5,230 nt of DNA. Origin: Bacteriovorax stolpii (GTDB taxonomy: Bacteria > Bdellovibrionota > Bacteriovoracia > Bacteriovoracales > Bacteriovoracaceae). Of the stretch, positions 4,864 to 5,230 are shown in pieces. Location: contig CAMAYW010000204.1 of assembly GCA_945862475.1 (NCBI GenBank), forward strand, positions 1 through 5,230, in the 5' to 3' direction. The notes below the pieces were generated by a model that worked only from the letters and a program-made list of their open reading frames with translations, searched no databases and had not been told where the DNA came from. The position numbers and the translations under genes are program-made. Every line of letters begins with the position of its first letter. The stretch's first letter is position 1.

Positions 4864-5230
4864 GGGATATCCACATTGCGTGGGGGTCCCAAACTGGGAA
4901 CTCCACCAACTTAGCTAATGTTATTGGGGATTCACTGAATGGATTTGGAGTTATTCATGTACACGACATGAGCGAAATCTCCCCAGAAGGAATACTCGAT
5001 TTTGAATTTTTAATTATCGTCACTAGCACTTATGGAGATGGAGAAGCTCCGGATAATGCCTCTGAATGGATGAGTTTTTTAAAGTTCTCAGAAGAACTTG
5101 ATTTGAGACATTTAAAGTACGCAGTGATTGGGCTAGGGGATACTTATTACCCTCATTTTTGTCAGGCCGGTAAGGATTTTGATCAATATCTATCCCAACA
5201 CGGGGCAAACGCGCTGCTTCCAAGGCTTGA
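4860..5230 (+). CDS. Flavodoxin-domain protein, CysJ-like FMN domain, 3'-truncated by window edge
   Basis: An open frame from GTG at 4860 to the right edge (123 codons, no stop). It starts MRDIHIAWGSQTGNS and shows all three FMN-binding loops of the diflavin reductase/CysJ flavodoxin domain: phosphate loop GSQTGNST (residues 9-16), STYGDGEAPDNASEW in the middle, and GLGDTYYPHFCQAGKDFDQYL near the end, which closely follows the GLGDSSYEFFCQSGKDFD segment of E. coli CysJ as I recall it. It would bind FMN and transfer electrons in the cytoplasm. The start is set by a TAA in frame at 4842-4844; GTG at 4860 is the first usable start, overlaps the HMA stop (GTGA), and has no good ribosome binding site, so translation is probably coupled. 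The rest is unseen: it may be a stand-alone flavodoxin-type protein or the N-terminus of a diflavin reductase with FAD/NADPH domains. Its genomic partner here is a metal-binding protein, not the sulfite reductase subunit CysI, so sulfite reduction should not be assumed. Confidence 0.88.
   Translation, partial: MRDIHIAWGSQTGNSTNLANVIGDSLNGFGVIHVHDMSEISPEGILDFEFLIIVTSTYGDGEAPDNASEWMSFLKFSEELDLRHLKYAVIGLGDTYYPHFCQAGKDFDQYLSQHGANALLPRL

Noticed and set aside
5023..5223. 66-codon minus-strand open frame near the right edge
   Set aside because: It is antisense to the flavodoxin domain, which has three conserved FMN-binding loops on the plus strand.

Overview
This window is an AT-rich, densely packed piece of a bacterial chromosome. 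Several exported proteins with Sec signal peptides, including a MerP-like metal-binding protein that would be periplasmic, suggest a Gram-negative organism. The topoisomerase I with zinc-free C-terminal repeats and the strong AAGGAG-type ribosome binding sites would fit the Bdellovibrionota (Bacteriovorax/Bdellovibrio-like). That assignment is an inference and is not proven by any feature here.

Layout. (1) 1-2000, + strand: the 3' three quarters of topA (DNA topoisomerase I), cut by the left edge. (2) 2105-2347, + strand: a zinc-free (type B) ribosomal protein L31 gene with its own good sigma70 promoter and a very strong intrinsic terminator. (3) 2399-3212, - strand: a two-gene operon. It encodes a small secreted protein with a perfect metzincin-type zinc protease motif and, 13 nt downstream, a small secreted four-cysteine protein. 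The operon converges on the L31 gene and probably shares its terminator. (4) 3392-4081, - strand: an Xre/Cro-type regulator with a PAS-like C-terminal domain. Its start codon lies at the expected transcription start of a good promoter, so its mRNA is predicted to be leaderless. (5) 4135-4506, - strand: a MerC-family membrane protein. (6) 4585-4863, + strand, divergent from merC: an exported single-domain heavy-metal-associated (HMA, MerP-like) protein. (7) From 4860, + strand, running off the right edge: a flavodoxin-domain protein resembling the N-terminal FMN domain of CysJ/diflavin reductases. It starts with GTG and overlaps the HMA stop codon by 4 bp.

The left half is housekeeping (topology, ribosome). 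The right half looks like a compact metal-handling module: MerC-like transporter, MerP-like binding protein and a translationally coupled flavodoxin-type redox protein, with a sensor-type Xre regulator next door. No MerA or MerR is visible, so 'mercury resistance' is not established; other soft metals such as copper are equally possible. The most interesting points are the HMA-flavodoxin coupling, the overlapping divergent -10 elements between merC and the HMA gene, the predicted leaderless Xre-PAS gene, and the metzincin/four-cysteine secreted pair.
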